Origin: JBOGWP01 sp050693875 | GTDB lineage: Bacteria > Actinomycetota > CADDZG01 > JAHWKV01 > JBOGWP01 | Assembly (NCBI GenBank): GCA_050693875.1 | Contig: JBOGWP010000206.1 | Coordinates: 1-5,825, forward strand | Reading direction: 5' to 3' | Length of the DNA: 5,825 bases | Shown here: positions 1 to 5,727 of the stretch, in pieces | Position numbering within the stretch: the stretch's first letter is position 1 | How the letters are laid out: every line of letters starts with the position of its first letter | Made by a program: the position numbers and the translations under genes | The notes under the pieces: generated by a model | Database searches by the model: none | What the model was told of the DNA's origin: nothing | Seen by the model: only the letters and a program-made list of their open reading frames with translations

Positions 1-1
1 G

Positions 2-169
2 ATCCGCGAGGTCACGCTCATCTACCCGCCGGCCAAGGGCAAGGGCAACCCCCGGGTGCTCCAGAAGCTCACCCGTATGGATGAAGTCCAGCAGCGCCTC
101 TTCGAGCTGTTCGCTCTCGACGCCTTCGCCCCCCGCGTGGGTAATACCGCCAAGTGGCGCGGTTTTTAG
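2..169 (+). CDS. C-terminal fragment of a probable IS transposase (5' end outside window)
   Basis: An open frame enters from the left edge and ends at a TAG at 167-169, giving 55 residues. The visible part begins IREVTLIYPP, continues with a basic Gly/Lys stretch, then LTRMDEVQQRLFELFALDAF and ends VGNTAKWRGF. A beta-strand-like start followed by a polar 'LT..d..QQ.LfelL.L' helix resembles, from memory, the tails of DDE transposases of the IS1634/IS4 type, but no catalytic DDE residue is in view, so the family is a guess. Codon use is compatible with a real gene (few G/C-poor codons, long open frame to the edge). It converges with the histidine kinase gene. Whether the element is intact depends on sequence to the left; no terminal inverted repeat can be assigned because only one end is present. 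Confidence 0.5.
   Translation: MREVTLIYPPAKGKGNPRVLQKLTRMDEVQQRLFELFALDAFAPRVGNTAKWRGF
146..167 (+). terminator. Rho-independent terminator-like hairpin overlapping the end of the transposase-like ORF
   Basis: ACCGCC (146-151) pairs with GGC..GGT (156-163) around an AAGT loop, with two unpaired bases (GC, 159-160) on the 3' side, and runs directly into TTTTT (163-167). The T-run supplies the last Phe codon and the first base of the stop codon. The short bulged stem makes it a moderate candidate. Confidence 0.4.
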
Positions 170-173
170 GCCC

Positions 174-193
174 TGACCTGGGCTTTCAGGTCA
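174..193. terminator. Hairpin between convergent genes
   Basis: TGACCT (174-179) and AGGTCA (188-193) form a perfect 6-bp stem with an 8-base loop. It lies between the + strand transposase stop and the - strand kinase stop (222-224), where a shared terminator would be expected. There is no T-run of note on the + side; on the - strand it is followed within about 10 bases by the A-rich complement of the upstream T-run, so it is not a canonical intrinsic terminator for either gene. Confidence 0.3.
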
Positions 194-221
194 TTCCTCC
201 GACGTAACCCGGAAACCCAGG

Positions 222-2336
222 CTAGCGTCCGGCGAGGATTGCGTCGGAGGGCTGCGGGGCGGGGGCGAGGAAGACCTGGAACGACGCCCCGCCGCCGGGG
301 CGGTCTTCGACCCACGCCCGTCCTCCGTGGAGGGCGGCAAAGCGCGAGACCAGCGCCAAGCCGATGCCGATGCCCGGGTCGTGGGCAATGAACTCCTGGC
401 CCCGTCGGAAGGGCTCGAAGATCTGCTCGCGGATCTCGTCTGGGACGCCGGGCCCGGCGTCCTCGACGATGAGCACCACGCCGCCATCGTCGGCGGGTTC
501 CGTGGAATCCGGCGGGGGCTCGAACCGGACCCAGATCGGCGTGTCGGGGGGCGTGTAGCGCACCGCATTCATCACCAGGTTCTCGATCACCCGCCCGACC
601 TGGCCCACGTCGATCTCCACCGTTGGTCCGTCGGGATCGACGACGACCTCGTGGCCGCCGAGATCGCACTCGGCGAGGACGGTTCGGGCCAGCTCGGCGA
701 GATCGGTCTCGCGGCGGTTGGGCTCGATGATGCCCCGCGAGAGCCGGTCGAGGTCGAGGAGATCGGCGAGCAGCCGGTTCAGCTTCCGGGCGTTGACGGC
801 GATGCGGGGGATGAGGTCGAGGATCTCCTGACGGGGCATCCGGGCCCCGGCCCGCTCGAGCGTGAGCGCCAGCCCCATGATCGAGGTCAGCGGGGTGCGC
901 AGGTCGTGGGACAGCGCCTCCAGGAAGTGGTTCTTCATCTCGTCGAGGGCGCGAAGGTGGTTCGCCGCCTCGGTCTCCCGTTCGAGGGCGTCGCGGAGCG
1001 CCTCCTCGGCGAGCTTTCGCTCCGAGATGTCGGACAGCACGCCCTGGAGCACGATCGGCACCCCGGCCTCGTCGCGGAGCACGACCGCCTCCTCACCCAC
1101 CCACACGACCCGGCCATCTCCGGCCAGGAGGCGGTACTCGCTGCGCACGCCGAACGCGGCGCGCTCACGCTCCGCCGCCACCCGGCTGCGGTCGTCGGGG
1201 TGCACACGGTCGGGCCACAAGTGACCGCCGGCCATCAGGGCCTGCGCCGGGATCCCGAGGAGGGTCTCGATCTGTGGGCTGACGTAGAGCCACTTGCCGT
1301 CGAGGCCGGCGACGTAGACGGCACCCGGGATGCCCTCGACCAGGCCCCGGTACTTGGCCTCCGTCTCGCGGAGCTGCCGCTCGGTGCGCCGGTAGTGGTT
1401 GATATCCACCATCAGACCGCCCAGGCGCAGGACGACGAGCACGAAGAGGACCAGCGATCCGCCGGCCAGGACGACTTCCTGGCTGTGATCACCGCGGATC
1501 CTCACGAACAGCTGAACGGCCGGCGCGAGCGACGACGCTGCGGCCAGCAGCACCAGCCGGTACCGGTAGGGCTTCACGAGCCGCTCCGCCGATCCGCGGT
1601 CGAGGCTCCGCATCGACGGGTGGAGGGCGGCGGCCCCCCACAGGAGGTAGGACAGAATCCAACCGGAGTCCAGGATGTCGCCGGTGCGGTAGTTGCCGTG
1701 GAGCTGGATCCACCCGTAGATGGAGTCGGTGGCGAACAGCGTCACGATGGCGAGGATGGGCAGGTAGAAGGACATCTCCCGCCTGCCCGAGCCCACCGCA
1801 AGCCGGACGGCCACGGCGAGCAGCAGGACGTCCATAAGCGGGTAGGCGGTCGACACCAGCTTCCGCACCACGCTGAGGCCCGGGTCCTGCACGTAGGGGG
1901 CCATCAGGAACACCCACGTCAACAGGCCGACGCCTCCGGTGATGATCAGCGAGTCGATCAGGCCGGCTCGGTCCCCCCCGCCGCGCCGCCGGATCAGGAG
2001 GAGCAGGCCCAGGGTCCAGACGGGATAGACCGCGAGGTAAAGGGGGTCGGCGACCGAGGGGAAGGGCAGCTCGGCGTGGAAGAAGTGCTCGTAGCTGTAG
2101 GCCACGACATCGCCGAGCACGAACAGGACCTGTCCCGCGGCGAAGAGCCACCATGCCGCGGGTGTGGCCGGCCGCCACAGGCGGAGGCCGAGCACGATCG
2201 CGACCACAGTCGAAAGCCCGATTGCGTTGTAGAGGATGGCGTTGTGGCGAACCTGGGGGACCAGGAAATAGGCCGTGCCGGCGACCGCCACGAGCCCCGC
2301 GTAGACGAGCCAGGCACGCTTCTTCAGGGTGTGCAT
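222..2336 (-). CDS. Multi-pass membrane sensor histidine kinase with PAS domain
   Basis: Encodes 704 residues from the ATG at 2336. Roughly ten hydrophobic segments fill residues 8-308 and form an integral membrane sensor module, with the signature FPSVADPLYLAVYP at 92-105. A PAS domain follows (about 325-440, with HPDD at 379-382), then a short charged linker. The HisKA dimerisation helix carries SHDLRTPLTSI with the phosphoacceptor His477, and the HATPase domain has an N box (ENLVMNAV, Asn586), a G1 box (DAGPG, 626-630) and a G2 box (GIGIGLAL, 655-662). All catalytic motifs are intact, so it should autophosphorylate and pass phosphate to a response regulator; none is encoded next to it here, and no receiver domain is fused. 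The ligand is unknown. I chose ATG 2336 because the membrane module starts right after it. The frame stays open to an ATG at 2426, which would add 30 Arg-rich residues with no clear ribosome site. The gene diverges from mihF. Confidence 0.93.
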   Translation of the reverse strand: MHTLKKRAWLVYAGLVAVAGTAYFLVPQVRHNAILYNAIGLSTVVAIVLGLRLWRPATPAAWWLFAAGQVLFVLGDVVAYSYEHFFHAELPFPSVADPLYLAVYPVWTLGLLLLIRRRGGGDRAGLIDSLIITGGVGLLTWVFLMAPYVQDPGLSVVRKLVSTAYPLMDVLLLAVAVRLAVGSGRREMSFYLPILAIVTLFATDSIYGWIQLHGNYRTGDILDSGWILSYLLWGAAALHPSMRSLDRGSAERLVKPYRYRLVLLAAASSLAPAVQLFVRIRGDHSQEVVLAGGSLVLFVLVVLRLGGLMVDINHYRRTERQLRETEAKYRGLVEGIPGAVYVAGLDGKWLYVSPQIETLLGIPAQALMAGGHLWPDRVHPDDRSRVAAERERAAFGVRSEYRLLAGDGRVVWVGEEAVVLRDEAGVPIVLQGVLSDISERKLAEEALRDALERETEAANHLRALDEMKNHFLEALSHDLRTPLTSIMGLALTLERAGARMPRQEILDLIPRIAVNARKLNRLLADLLDLDRLSRGIIEPNRRETDLAELARTVLAECDLGGHEVVVDPDGPTVEIDVGQVGRVIENLVMNAVRYTPPDTPIWVRFEPPPDSTEPADDGGVVLIVEDAGPGVPDEIREQIFEPFRRGQEFIAHDPGIGIGLALVSRFAALHGGRAWVEDRPGGGASFQVFLAPAPQPSDAILAGR

Positions 2337-2359
2337 GCTGTGGATATCGGCGTGGGAAA

Positions 2360-2375
2360 GCCGGTCTTGACCGGC
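2360..2375. repeat. 7-bp inverted repeat in the kinase leader (operator or hairpin candidate)
   Basis: GCCGGTC (2360-2366), TT, GACCGGC (2369-2375) is a perfect 7-bp inverted repeat. It ends 23 bases before the kinase ATG on the - strand. As RNA it could fold as a 6-bp stem closed by a tetraloop near the ribosome-binding region; as DNA it could be a dimer-binding operator. In 70% GC sequence such a short repeat can also arise by chance. Confidence 0.3.
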
Positions 2376-2390
2376 ACCCGGCCGGAGAGG

Positions 2391-2396
2391 CCTCCT
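2391..2396 (-). promoter_or_regulatory. Strong Shine-Dalgarno-like AGGAGG upstream of the kinase, poorly placed
   Basis: On the - strand AGGAGG reads at 2396-2391, 54 bases before the kinase ATG at 2336, too far to serve it directly. No ATG, GTG or TTG in the kinase frame lies in between. The nearest start codon is a GTG at 2377 in another frame (13-base spacing), opening a 17-codon ORF that ends at 2324, just inside the kinase gene. It may be a leader peptide site or chance. Confidence 0.2.
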
Positions 2397-2448
2397 GACT
2401 CGTCCAGCGGGAAGGATCCGGCGCATCTGGCCGGCGCGCGGGCGAGTC

Positions 2449-2454
2449 TATAAT
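2449..2454 (+). promoter_or_regulatory. -10 element (TATAAT) of the mihF-gmk-rpoZ promoter
   Basis: A perfect consensus TATAAT, striking in such GC-rich DNA, lies 37 bases before the mihF ATG. It predicts transcription starting near 2461 and a leader of about 30 bases containing the AAGGGAGG ribosome site. No good -35 hexamer is visible 16-18 bases upstream (the sequence there is TCTGGC or similar), which is common for actinobacterial sigma-70-type promoters. Confidence 0.6.
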
Positions 2455-2491
2455 CCGGCGGGCTCAAATCGAGCAGGGAAGGGAGGCGCGA

Positions 2492-2812
2492 ATGGCTCTG
2501 CCACCTCCGGTCAGCGAGGAGAAGCGCCGCGAGGCGCTCGCTAAGGCGGCAGACGCGCGCCGGAAGCGGGCAGCATTGAAGGAACGGCTGAAGAGCGGAA
2601 CGACCACATTTCCGGAGCTGATCGGGCGGCTCGACGACGAGGTCGTCGGGAAGATGAAGGTGTCGGCCGTGCTCGAGTCGATGCCGGGGGTGGGAAAGGT
2701 ACGAGCCCGCAAGATCATGGACCGCCTCGAGATCTCGGAGACACGCCGCATGCGGGGCCTCGGGGCGAAGCAGCGTGAGTCGCTGCTCAGGGAATTCGAG
2801 AGAGCGCAATAG
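2492..2812 (+). CDS. mihF: Actinobacterial integration host factor, MihF
   Basis: A 106-residue basic DNA-binding protein of the mycobacterial IHF type (not homologous to enterobacterial IHF alpha/beta). It binds and bends DNA in the nucleoid and in mycobacteria is essential and affects global transcription. The match is clear over the full length: the N-terminus MALPPPVSEEKRREAL, a long basic helix (about 10-36, AADARRKRAALKERLK), the block DEVVGKMKVSAVLESMPGVGKVRA (49-72), and TRRMRGLGAKQRESLL (84-99). Residues about 62-95 form the helix-two-turn-helix fold that contacts DNA. The family is normally about 105 residues, so the gene is complete. The ATG at 2492 follows AAGGGAGG (2479-2486) with a 5-base gap. 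It is the first gene after the TATAAT box, and its stop codon overlaps the presumed gmk start, so the two are probably translated in a coupled way. Confidence 0.95.
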   Translation: MALPPPVSEEKRREALAKAADARRKRAALKERLKSGTTTFPELIGRLDDEVVGKMKVSAVLESMPGVGKVRARKIMDRLEISETRRMRGLGAKQRESLLREFERAQ

Positions 2813-3378
2813 CTCGGTCCGCGGTCTTCATCATCTCTGGGCCTTCGGGCGCCGGCAAGGGGACGGTCGTCCAGGGTCTCCTGGCGCGCCGCCCAGAAAT
2901 TCATCTGGTGGTCTCGCACACCACCCGCCCGGCTCGCCCGATGGAGAAGCAGGGCCATCACTACACCTTCGTCCCCGAGCGCGAATTCATGGCGATGCGC
3001 GAGCGGGGCGACTTCCTCGAGTGGGCGCAGGTGCACGGCAACTACTACGGCACGCCGCGCTCGCCGGTGGAGGCGGCGCTCGCCGGCGGACGCGACGTGA
3101 TCCTCGAGATTGACGTCCAGGGGGCAGCATCGGTGAAGCGACAGATGCCGGAGGCGTTTCTGATCTTCATCGAGGCTCCCTCGATGGCGGTTCTCGAGGA
3201 GCGGCTTCGCAAGCGCCGCACCGAGCGCGAGAACGACCTCTCACGCCGGCTCGAGGACGCCTACGACGAGCTGCGCCGGAAACGGTGGTTCGACGGGGTG
3301 GTGGTCAACACCGAGGTCGACCAGGCGGTGGCGGAGGTGCTACAACTGATGACGAAACTGAAGGAGTCGCGTACATGA
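2809..3378 (+). CDS. gmk: Guanylate kinase with an apparent ATA start codon
   Basis: Guanylate kinase, a cytoplasmic nucleotide kinase converting GMP plus ATP to GDP plus ADP in the pathway to GTP and dGTP. From 2809 it gives 189 residues, a normal length. The P-loop GPSGAGKGT is at 11-19, the GMP-binding region HTTRPARP at 37-44, then GDFLEWAQVHGNYYGTP, the conserved DVILEIDVQGA, and a lid region with RLRKRRTE. The start is the problem: the frame is open from a TGA at 2776-2778 onward, yet has no ATG, GTG, TTG or CTG before the P-loop. The first canonical start, GTG at 2908, would remove the P-loop and cannot give active enzyme. ATA at 2809 overlaps the mihF TAG stop (AATAG) and puts the P-loop at the residue position usual for the family; a purine-rich GAGAGAG lies just upstream. 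ATT at 2794 is an alternative. A sequencing error here is also possible. The 3' end overlaps rpoZ. Confidence 0.9.
   Translation: MARSAVFIISGPSGAGKGTVVQGLLARRPEIHLVVSHTTRPARPMEKQGHHYTFVPEREFMAMRERGDFLEWAQVHGNYYGTPRSPVEAALAGGRDVILEIDVQGAASVKRQMPEAFLIFIEAPSMAVLEERLRKRRTERENDLSRRLEDAYDELRRKRWFDGVVVNTEVDQAVAEVLQLMTKLKESRT
3360..3365 (+). promoter_or_regulatory. rpoZ ribosome-binding site inside the gmk 3' end
   Basis: AAGGAG lies 9 bases before the rpoZ ATG at 3375 and within the last gmk codons. It fixes the rpoZ start and shows that rpoZ can recruit ribosomes itself as well as by coupling through the ATGA overlap. Confidence 0.7.
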
Positions 3379-3629
3379 TCCATCCAAAGGTCGAGGGTCT
3401 GCTGCACAAGGTCGACAGCCGCTACACGCTGGTCATCCTGGCCGCGAAGCGAGCCCGTCAGATCAACTCGTACTACTCGCAGCTCGGAGAGGGGATCCGG
3501 GACTTCGTCCCGCCGCAGATCCCGCGCCTGCCCGAGAACGCCAAGTCCCTCTCGGTCGCCCTCGAAGAGATCGCCGCCGGCAAGTTCGGCTACGAGCGGC
3601 CTCCCGAGGTCGAGACGCGGCTCAAGTAG
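3375..3629 (+). CDS. rpoZ: DNA-directed RNA polymerase omega subunit
   Basis: An 84-residue omega subunit, which helps fold the beta-prime subunit and assemble RNA polymerase. The core family block is visible: DSRYTLVILAAKRARQIN (14-31), followed by YYSQLGEGIRDFVPPQIP and the C-terminal helix KSLSVALEEIAAGKF. AAKRARQIN is the most diagnostic stretch. Length is within the usual range (roughly 80-110), with no long actinobacterial tail. The start ATG overlaps the gmk stop (ATGA at 3375-3378) and is preceded by AAGGAG, so gmk and rpoZ are translationally coupled. Gmk next to RpoZ is a widely conserved pairing across bacteria, which supports both calls. Confidence 0.96.
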   Translation: MIHPKVEGLLHKVDSRYTLVILAAKRARQINSYYSQLGEGIRDFVPPQIPRLPENAKSLSVALEEIAAGKFGYERPPEVETRLK

Positions 3630-3683
3630 CCGCCCAGCGCCCGACGGGGAACCGGCTGAGGTGAGCAGGGAACGGCTCCCGTC

Positions 3684-4913
3684 GTGGCCCCTGTGAACGA
3701 TCCGTCACCTCCCGCCGGGCTCGCCGGGAGCCGGATCGTCCTCGGCGTCTCCGGGGGCATCGCCGCATACAAGGCGGTCGAGCTCGCGCGGTTGCTGACC
3801 GAGGCGGGAGCCGAGGTGCGGGTGGTGATGACCCGCGCCGCGACCGAGCTGGTCGGGCCCATTACGTTCTCGACGCTCACCGGCCGGCCGGTGGCCACCG
3901 ATCTCTTTCCCGACCCCGCTCCGCCGGACATTCCCCACACCGCACTGGCCCGGTGGGCCGATGTCGTGGTCGTGGCGCCGGCGACGGCGAACGTGATCGC
4001 CCGCTGCGCCCTGGGCATCGCCGACGACATCCTGTCCGCGCTCCTGCTAGCCACCCGGGCACCGGTCGTGCTGGCACCTGCGATGCACACCGAGATGTGG
4101 GAGCACGAGGCGACGGTGCGCAACGCGGAGACGCTGCGGGGGCGCGGCGTCCGCCTCGTCGGCCCTGAGAGTGGACGGCTTGCCGGGCCGGAGACGGGGG
4201 TCGGCCGCCTCGCCGAGCTGCCGGCGCTCATCGCGGCGATCTCCGGCGCGCTGGGCCGCCGGGGGGACCTGGTCGGGCGGCGTGTGGTGGTCAGCGCGGG
4301 CGGGACGCAGGAGCCGCTCGACCCCGTCCGTTTCATCGGCAACCGGTCTTCGGGCCGGATGGGCTACGAGATCGCCGCCGAGGCCCTGCGTCGCGGCGCC
4401 AAGGTCATCCTCGTGTCCGGCCCCACCCATCTCGATCCTCCCCGCGGCGCCGAGCAGATCCGAGTCGAGACCGCCGCCGAGATGCGCGGAGCGATGCTAC
4501 AGGCAGCCGAGGGGGCCGACGTCGTGATCATGGCGGCAGCGGTCGCCGACTGGCGACCCACCCGGGCGTCGGCAGCCAAGATCAAGAAGGCAGCCGGCCC
4601 ACCCCGCGTCGAGCTGGAGCCGACCGAGGACATCCTGGCCGAGCTCGCCGCCCGCCGCGTTCCCGGCCAGGTGCTGGTGGGCTTCTCGGCGGAGACCGAG
4701 GACGTCGAGGAGCGTTCCAAAGGCAAGCTGTCCTCGAAGGGGATCGATCTGATCGTCGGCAACCTTGTGGGCACGTCCGACTCCGGCTTCGAGGTCGACT
4801 CGACGCGGGCCGTCATCCTGGATGCGGCCGGGACCCTCGACCTGGGCCTCACCACCAAGCGTGAGCTCGCCGCGCGGCTCCTCGACCTGGTCGCAACCCG
4901 CCTTGCTCCTTGA
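3684..4913 (+). CDS. coaBC: Bifunctional phosphopantothenoylcysteine decarboxylase / phosphopantothenate-cysteine ligase
   Basis: A 409-residue two-domain enzyme of coenzyme A synthesis. CoaB joins 4'-phosphopantothenate to cysteine using CTP; CoaC, an FMN flavoprotein, decarboxylates the product to 4'-phosphopantetheine. The N-terminal CoaC domain (about 15-190) has GVSGGIAAYK (21-30), the catalytic His85 (HTALARWAD), APATAN (98-103) and the substrate-recognition motif as APAMHTEMW (131-139). The C-terminal CoaB domain (about 195-405) has SAGGTQEPLDPVRFIGNRSS (204-223), AAAVADWRP (284-292), KIKK (299-302), GFSAET (333-338) and KGIDLIVGN (352-360). Two active-site positions differ from the Escherichia coli form: His135 in place of Asn, and Ala167 where the redox Cys would lie. 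The frame has only two starts, GTG 3684 and GTG 3693; 3684 is preferred, with AGGGAA at 3667-3672. It follows rpoZ by 54 bp, so is probably cotranscribed. Confidence 0.96.
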   Translation: MAPVNDPSPPAGLAGSRIVLGVSGGIAAYKAVELARLLTEAGAEVRVVMTRAATELVGPITFSTLTGRPVATDLFPDPAPPDIPHTALARWADVVVVAPATANVIARCALGIADDILSALLLATRAPVVLAPAMHTEMWEHEATVRNAETLRGRGVRLVGPESGRLAGPETGVGRLAELPALIAAISGALGRRGDLVGRRVVVSAGGTQEPLDPVRFIGNRSSGRMGYEIAAEALRRGAKVILVSGPTHLDPPRGAEQIRVETAAEMRGAMLQAAEGADVVIMAAAVADWRPTRASAAKIKKAAGPPRVELEPTEDILAELAARRVPGQVLVGFSAETEDVEERSKGKLSSKGIDLIVGNLVGTSDSGFEVDSTRAVILDAAGTLDLGLTTKRELAARLLDLVATRLAP

Positions 4914-4919
4914 TGCCAC

Positions 4920-4940
4920 CCCGAAAGAACCCTCTTCGGG
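4920..4940 (+). terminator. Hairpin after coaBC
   Basis: CCCG-A-AAGA (4920-4928, one bulged A) pairs with TCTTCGGG (4933-4940) around an ACCC tetraloop, an 8-bp stem starting seven bases after the coaBC stop. No T-run follows, so it is a factor-assisted terminator or RNA-stabilising candidate rather than a textbook intrinsic terminator. A weaker stem, CGGAC (4942-4946) with GTCCG (4964-4968), follows immediately. Confidence 0.4.
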
Positions 4941-4982
4941 CCGGACAGCCCTGGTTCACCCGGGTCCGAGCTCCCCTCCCGG

Positions 4983-4988
4983 TATCCT
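4983..4988 (+). promoter_or_regulatory. Possible -10 element for the RDD gene
   Basis: TATCCT matches TATAAT at four of six positions, including the key T1, A2 and T6, and lies 31 bases before the ATG at 5020, after the coaBC hairpin. No -35 element is evident. A separate transcript for this gene is plausible but weakly supported. Confidence 0.25.
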
Positions 4989-5019
4989 TGCGGCGGGGTG
5001 TCGTCTGAGGGAGGGTGGG

Positions 5020-5700
5020 ATGAGCTGGCGACCCGAGCAACCATCCGGTCAGGGCGAAACCGGCCCTCGGCAGGACCGGCCGCCGGTGTGGGATCCCGCC
5101 ACGCAGAGCTGGACCCCGCGGGGGAGCCAGCCGGAGGTCGTGCCCGAAACCGGCGCCGCCGGACCCGCGGGCGGCCAGGTGTGGGATCCGTCCTCGCAGC
5201 AGTGGGTGGCTCCGGGCGCGCCGCTGCCGGGAAGCTGGCCCCCCATGGCCCAGCGGGCCTACCGGGGGTCGAACCTCGGGCTCCCCCCGGAAGGAGTCAA
5301 CTCGATCGCCGGCATCGGCCGGCGCATCTGGGCGCGACTGGTCGACTCGGTCATCCTCGTCCTGGGGATCATCGCCATCGCGCTGGTCGCGTTCATCTCG
5401 CTGGGAGACCCGGCGGATGCGCAGAGGGCGACCCTTCTCTTCTTCCTCCCGGGCTGGGTGTTCTACGAGGTGGGAATGCTGGCCGCGAAGGGGGGAACCG
5501 TGGGCAAGCTGGCGCTCGGCATCCGTGTGGCCAGGGTCGCCGACGGCGAGAACCCCTCCTTCGGGAGCGCCTTTCTCCGGTGGCTCCTCATGAACATCCC
5601 CTACGTCTCGATCCTGGTGGTGATCTGGGCGCTCTGGGACGGGAACAGCCAGGGCCTCCACGACAAGGCCGCCAACACCGTGGTCGTCCGCTCGAGGTAG
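5020..5700 (+). CDS. RDD-family membrane protein with tandem WDP motifs in its N-terminal tail
   Basis: Encodes 226 residues. The first 95 or so are Pro/Gly-rich, low in hydrophobic residues and probably disordered and cytoplasmic. They contain two near-copies, VWDPATQSW (23-31) and VWDPSSQQW (54-62). The rest is an RDD domain (about 98-225): RRIWARLVDS leads into TM1 (about 110-127), then TM2 (about 138-154), GGTVGKLALGIRVARVADGE (158-177), TM3 (about 185-206) and the closing DGNSQGLHDKAANTVVV. RDD proteins are small membrane proteins of mostly unknown role; some have been linked to ion or compatible-solute transport, which cannot be claimed here. The ATG at 5020 follows AGGGAGGG (5008-5015); the frame is open further upstream, but that part lies over coaBC in another frame. 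It sits between coaBC and metK, which are often adjacent in actinobacteria, so it looks like a lineage-specific insertion. Confidence 0.88.
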   Translation: MSWRPEQPSGQGETGPRQDRPPVWDPATQSWTPRGSQPEVVPETGAAGPAGGQVWDPSSQQWVAPGAPLPGSWPPMAQRAYRGSNLGLPPEGVNSIAGIGRRIWARLVDSVILVLGIIAIALVAFISLGDPADAQRATLLFFLPGWVFYEVGMLAAKGGTVGKLALGIRVARVADGENPSFGSAFLRWLLMNIPYVSILVVIWALWDGNSQGLHDKAANTVVVRSR

Positions 5701-5727
5701 CCGCCGCGGCAGCAGGGCGTGCGCCCC

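Noticed and set aside
2337..2426. N-terminal extension of the kinase to ATG 2426
   Set aside because: Possible but less likely: the extra 30 residues are Arg-rich and unlike a signal sequence, no ribosome site precedes it, and the membrane module starts directly after ATG 2336.
327..2453. Long open frame on the + strand (708 codons) antisense to the histidine kinase
   Set aside because: It is the mirror of a high-GC gene: composition is dominated by His/Gly/Asp/Arg, no domain is recognisable, and the - strand frame carries a full set of kinase motifs.
2908..3378. gmk starting at GTG 2908
   Set aside because: This would remove the P-loop and the first strand, which are perfectly conserved in the same frame immediately upstream.
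3590..4342. - strand ORF opposite coaBC
   Set aside because: Low-complexity Ala/Arg/Ser/Thr/Pro reading typical of the shadow of a GC-rich gene; the + strand frame is unmistakably CoaBC.
4942..4968. tRNA-like arm around GGTTCA after coaBC
   Set aside because: Only a 5-bp stem and a T-loop-like hexamer are present; there is no acceptor stem, anticodon arm or D arm around it.
4765..5019. Upstream extension of the RDD protein into coaBC
   Set aside because: The stretch is a Ser/Arg-rich out-of-frame reading of coaBC and the noncoding gap; a strong ribosome site precedes ATG 5020.
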